DNA of 64,000 nucleotides from Triticum aestivum. Its lineage: Eukaryota > Streptophyta > Magnoliopsida > Poales > Poaceae. This document shows, one piece after another, positions 59,985 to 64,000 of the stretch. A model generated the notes under the pieces. That model worked only from the letters and a program-made list of their open reading frames with translations. It had not been told where the DNA came from and did not search any database. Every line of letters starts with the position of its first letter. Position 1 is the first letter of the stretch. The translations under genes and the position numbers were made by a program. The stretch covers positions 227,090,826 to 227,154,825 of the forward strand of contig NC_057795.1 in NCBI RefSeq assembly GCF_018294505.1. The letters are read 5' to 3'.

Positions 59985-60653
59985 ATGGCCGTCAAGTTCA
60001 TCCCTGTTCTGCTCCCAGAGTTTTGCCAACCAGATGAAACGATGCTCTTCGGCAGGAGGCTGGTCTAGATCGCCAAGGAATTGAAGATTGCTCTGCCTTC
60101 AATCACCGGGACCCCTACCATGGCATTTCGGGAAGACTGTTGCGATAGGATTAAGGTGCACATACCAGGGAGGACGTTCGGAAACATCTCGGCGCCCATT
60201 GACTTCTGGTTCACTGCTCCCTATTGGATCCTCGGAAGATACATAGCAGTTCATAGTGCACTTGGACGCATACAGGAGGAATACAGGGCTGAGCTTGTTG
60301 GATCAGACCACACCATGATTTCTCGCAGGACTTCAGAGGGAGAGATCATCCGCACCAGAGATGATGACTCCATTCACTCAATTGTCCAAGACTTGGAGTC
60401 TCTCATCAGGGCTCTAGAGATTCGAATGCGCAGTAGCTTGAAGGCGATCGAAAAGTTGCACCATCATGAACTTGATCTGGAGGCTGTAGCACGTGAAGCC
60501 CACTATGAGCATGAGGATGAAGTCAAGGATTTCATGGAGAGAGTCAACAAGCTGAAGATGGATGTGGCCGCATTGGAGGAGAAGCTGGATCAGGGAGAAG
60601 ACCTCTTTCCGAGTGGAGATGATGGACCTCTCGTGAGCAATGACCAGGATTAG
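59985..60653 (+). pseudogene. Element T extra ORF before gag, unknown protein
   Basis: ATG 59985 to TAG 60651-60653, 222 codons, with an in-frame TAG at 60066-60068. Its first half holds a mixed, possibly beta-rich region with aromatic residues; residues about 125-205 are strongly charged with heptad-like Leu/Ile spacing (coiled coil); the end is acidic. It has no known retroviral motif. It stands alone between LTR and gag, about 300 bp before the gag ATG. Function unknown. Confidence 0.65.
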
Positions 60654-60958
60654 TAAGAGAGCTCCACCGAAAGAAGCCGCGAGAGGAGGCGCCGCAGCAG
60701 AGGACGCTGCACCGGAGGACGCAAGGATGATTGATGAAGACATTTAGTTGACTACCATGTTTATTTTTATTTTTCTGTCAATCAGTTAGGCCGTTATTTT
60801 TGACTAGTCATGAGATTTTGTAATTCAAGATTGAACCATGTTTGAGATGACTGAATAAATGATTGGTGTGATTATGATTGTGCATTCATATGCATAGTGC
60901 TATTTTCTCATTAGACCCTTGTTCTATTCTAATTTTATCATCCACTACAAAACACCAG

Positions 60959-62727
60959 ATGCCTCTGAGACGTGACCCCGGTTTCAACTTTCCGCCGGAG
61001 CTCACCGAGCTGATCCAGCAGCAGAATGCCCTCATGCAGATGCTCATCTAGAACCAGAACAACAACAACATAAATCCACCGCCACCACCCCCTGTTGACA
61101 ACTTGACCTGCTTCCTAAGGTTGAATCCGCCAGTGTTCTCTAGCAGCACCGAGCCGATTGTGGCCGATGATTGGCTCCGCAAAGTCGGAAGGGAGTTATC
61201 CACTACTGGATGCACAGATGCAGAGAAGGTGCGCTTTGCCGCACATCAGCTTGATCGACCTGCAACTTCTTGGTGGGAGAACTACACCGCCACTTATCCG
61301 GCCGCCACCATAACATGGGATCAGTTCCAGCAGGCCTTCCGCACCGCTCATGTCTCAGATGGAGACGTGAGTCTGAAGAAGCGTGAGTTCCACAACTTAC
61401 GCTAAGGGAACCGTACTGTGGGGCAGTACGTGGATGAGTTCAGCAAAATATCTCGCTATGCCCCAGATGATGTGGCCACAAATGCCACAAAAAAGGAGAA
61501 CTTTCTCGAGGGACTCAATGATGAGCTGGGAATGCAGCTAATGGTGGCTACCTTCAACAACTACCAGGAGCTGGTAGACAAGGCCACCATACTTGAAGGC
61601 AAGCAGCAGCAGATTGATAGCCGCAAGCAGAAATATGGCCAAGGGAAGTACAACTCCGGAGCTCAGTAGAAGCCACGTTATGCCCCATACTCGGGAGGGC
61701 ATACCCATCACACTCATGGAGGACATAATCATCGAGGACATAACCATGGAGGGAATGGGAACAATTGCAACCATGACAACAACTCCAAGTCAGGTAATGG
61801 AGGCAATGGCAACCAGCATCGTCCTACCCCAGCTCAGAAGGATCTGAGTCACATCACCTGTTTCAAGTGCCAGAAGACAGGGCACTATGCTACCGACTGC
61901 CCGGAGGCCAAGCAGAGGAATGGAAATGGCAACGGCAATGGAAGCTCAGCAAACAAGCCTAACCCTTTTCCTCGTGCACAGGTGAATCACATTGACGTGG
62001 AGGACGTCTATGATCAGCATGAAGCTGTGGTTCGTAAGTTTTTATTAAATTCACGTCCAGTATTAGTACTCTTTGATTCTGGTGCAACACATTAATTTAT
62101 ATCAAGGGTAGTTGTGGAAAAGTACGGGTTGCCCACTAGAACCCTTAGAAGCCCTCTTCAGGTCAGTTACCCAGGAGGAGAGATGATGGCATGCTTAGGC
62201 TGTCGTTCAACTCTCAGCATCAGAAACCATAATTTTCCGCAGACCTGATAGTATTGGAATCCCAGAGTTTGGATGTAATCCTAGGCATGGATTGGTTGAC
62301 GAAGTTCGAAGGAAACATCGACTGTGCCCGCAAGACGATTTTGCTCACCACCCCGGATCAGAAGAGGATCAAGTATGTATCTAGGCGCACCCGGATGAAG
62401 CATTAGGTGAATTCCCTCACGGGAGTTGTTCAGGAGGAAGTGCCAGTAGTGCATGATTTTCCCAATGTGTTTCTAGAGGAATTACCAGTAATGCCACTGG
62501 ACAGAGACATTGAATTTCTGATTGAGTTACTGCCTGGCACAACCCCAATATCCAAGAGACCTTATCGGATGCCCCTGAACAATTTGGAAGAGATCAATAA
62601 GCAAATTAGTGAACTATTGGAGAAGGGATATATCCGACGAAGCTCGTCACCTTGGGGAGCCCCAGTCCTTTTGGTAGAGAAGAAGGATGGAACCCTGAGA
62701 ATGGTTGTGGTCGTTCGTTGGATGACG
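60959..62727 (+). pseudogene. Element T gag-protease and start of reverse transcriptase
   Basis: ATG 60959 (MPLRR). Capsid with TSWWENY and WDQFQQAFRTAH motifs, a His/Gly-rich linker, CCHC knuckle at 61859-61900, protease with LFDSGATH. In-frame stops: TAG 61049-61051, TAA 61403-61405, TAG 61667-61669, TAA about 62092; a frameshift follows near 62240. A third frame, 62407-62730, gives the N-terminal part of reverse transcriptase to KKDGTLRM, where D interrupts it. The capsid and knuckle sequence is otherwise well conserved. Confidence 0.8.
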
Positions 62728-63202
62728 TGACTGAGGGAGTCCCGGATTAGGGGGTCCTCGGACAGTAGGACTATATGCGTATGCCGGACTGTTGGACTAT
62801 GAAGATACAAGATAGAAGACTTCGTCCCGTGTCCAGATGGGACTCTCCTTTAAATGGAAGGCAAGCTTGGCAATTCGGATATGAAGATTCCTTTCTCTGT
62901 AACCGACTATGTGTAACCCTAGCCCCCTCTGGTGTCTATATAAACCGGAGGGTTTAGTCCGTAGGACAACAACAATCACAATCATAGGCTAGATTCTAGG
63001 GTTTAGCCTCTACGATCTCATGGTAGATCTACTCTTGTAATACTCATATCATCAAGATCAATGCAGGAGGAAGTAGGGTATTACCTCCATTGAGAGGGCC
63101 CGAACCTGGGTAAACATTGCGTCCCCCACCTCCTGTTACCATTAGCCTTAGACGCACAGTTCGGGACCCCCTACCCGAGATCCACCGGTTTTGACACCGA
63201 CA
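62728..63202 (+). repeat. Element D 5' LTR
   Basis: 475 bp, TGACTGAGG...GACACCGACA. TATATAAA at 62937-62944. The primer-site-like TTGGTGCTTTCATT follows directly (63203 onward); I cannot name its tRNA. Confidence 0.82.
62937..62944 (+). promoter_or_regulatory. TATA box of element D LTR
   Basis: TATATAAA in the context TCTATATAAACCGGAGGG, at a typical LTR promoter position. Confidence 0.65.
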
Positions 63203-63249
63203 TTGGTGCTTTCATTAAGAGTACCACTGTGTCATCACCATAAGGCTTG

Positions 63250-64000
63250 ATGTCTCCTACGATCGTGTACAACAACACCGTCTAGGGTGAAGTTTTTCTC
63301 CCTGGACAGATCTTCGTATTTGGCGGCTTCGCACTGCGAGCCAACTCACTTGGCCATCTAGAGCATTTCGATAGCTACTCCCCTGGCCATCAGGTCAGGT
63401 TTGGAAGCTTGAACTACACTGCCGACAACCGCAGAGACTTCATCTTCGACGGATTCGAGCCCATGACAGCTGCGCCCCGCCACCACGACGAGCATGACCT
63501 AAATCTGTCATCATATGGTATGCGGGAGATTACGCCTGTAACTGCACTGGCCCTAGATCCAGAGCGGAGCGAGCCATCTGAGGGCAGGATGCTCAACCCC
63601 GCCATGGAAGCCGCGGACTCAACGGCGCTAGAGCTGAACACAGATCTGACCTCCAACGAGGCATGTGTCATCAGAACCTCGGACTTGTCTCCGGCCACAG
63701 GCTCCGAACCGCATGTATCCGCACCCATTGAATCTGATCGGGCACCGATCTTAGAGTTCAGCTCCGCGGACATCTTCCAACACTCACCGTTGGGCGACAT
63801 GTTAAACTCATTAAAGTCCTACTCCTTGTCGGGGGATTCTTGGCCGAACTATGTCTGGCTTAAATGGGAAGCGGACGACGAAAAGCTTCGTTTCCCACCC
63901 ACCACCCACTTGATAGCCACTGTCGATGATTTAACCGACATGCTTGATTTCGACTCCGAAGACATCGACGGTATGGACGACGATGTCAGAGAAGAACAGG
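63250..64000 (+). pseudogene. gag: Element D gag N-terminal part, open to window end except one stop
   Basis: ATG 63250 in frame with a 715-bp open stretch reaching the window end. A TAG at 63283-63285, eleven codons in, breaks it. The rest encodes the acidic N-terminal gag region of Tat elements, with FLPGQIFVFGGFALRANSLG-like and DLTDMLDFDSEDIDGMD-like sequence. From memory of related copies a Gln would be expected at the stop (CAG to TAG). Structural role: particle formation. Confidence 0.75.

Larger units (their letters stand above)
56340..62727 (+). mobile_element. Element T: Tekay/Del-like Ty3/gypsy element, 5' part
   Basis: Plus strand. It has a 3.5 kb 5' LTR, a degenerate initiator-Met primer site, an extra ORF before gag, gag with zinc knuckle, protease and the start of reverse transcriptase. 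It is cut at 62727 by element D; its remainder lies beyond the window. Assignment to the Tekay/Del branch of chromoviruses rests on the LTR opening TGTAACATCCCAAATT, the very long LTR and the CCHC-DSGATH-KKDGTLRM order. Confidence 0.8.
62728..64000 (+). mobile_element. Element D: Tat-lineage element, 5' end
   Basis: Plus strand; inserted in the reverse transcriptase of T after TGACG (62723-62727), whose copy would lie beyond the window. It has a 475-bp LTR, primer site and gag start, and continues past 64000. The LTR opening TGACTGAGGGAGTCCCGG and the junction GACACCGACATTGGTGCTTTC are common in Triticeae genomes. Confidence 0.85.

Noticed and set aside
1..64000. Centromeric satellite or telomere-type repeats
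   Set aside because: I looked for tandem arrays beyond those listed and saw none; only retrotransposon-internal arrays are present.

Overview
This window is repeat-dense plant DNA, almost certainly from a Triticeae grass (wheat, barley or a relative). The evidence is the set of LTR retrotransposon families: three CRM-clade copies of the Cereba/CRW kind (recognised by their polyprotein, LTRs of about 915 bp and initiator-Met primer site), an Athila-like element with a Sabrina/WHAM-type LTR, a Fatima-like LTR, several Tat-lineage elements and a Tekay/Del-like element. I see no intact host gene, rRNA, tRNA or CRISPR array. CRM-clade elements prefer centromeres, so three copies in 64 kb suggest a centromeric or pericentromeric location (inference). 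Family names come from memory of motifs and are hedged.

Layout. Positions 1-42757 hold an old minus-strand Tat-type element 'O', seen as a plus-strand antisense gene relic (1-1616 and 40254-40806) and a truncated LTR (42115-42757). It was split by CRW-A (minus, 1617-40248). Three elements sit inside CRW-A: 'G' (Tat lineage, minus, 2580-15857, target duplication CTTAC), CRW-B (plus, 21838-29721, AAACT) and 'S' (Athila-like, minus, 29934-39486, ACGAT/ATGAT). Then come a second antisense-gene relic 'P' (42758-43126 and 53399-54159) split by a Fatima-like solo LTR 'F' (43127-53398). F itself holds a solo LTR 'Q' (43545-44497, AACAC) and CRW-C (plus, 44885-52678, CCTAG/CCCAG). After an unassigned block (54160-56339) lies 'T', a Tekay/Del-like element with a 3.5 kb LTR (56340-62727). 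It is cut in its reverse transcriptase by another Tat-lineage element 'D' (62728 to the window end).

Relative ages from hand-counted LTR differences agree with the nesting: G has 1 difference in 545 bp, CRW-B about 17 in 918, S about 50 in 1411, CRW-C about 32 in 420, and CRW-A roughly a tenth. At 1.3e-8 substitutions per site per year these give about 0.07, 0.7, 1.4 and 2.9 million years for the first four.

No copy seen here looks able to move alone. The best two are CRW-B (one reading frame with two TAG codons and two lost catalytic residues) and G (young, but with a gag frameshift and two stops). The most informative features are the seven-exon antisense gene and 73-bp tandem array inside G, the uniform C-to-T lesions in CAG/CTG context in CRW-B, a 97-bp insertion with a 15-bp duplication in CRW-C, and the pol-less structure of S.
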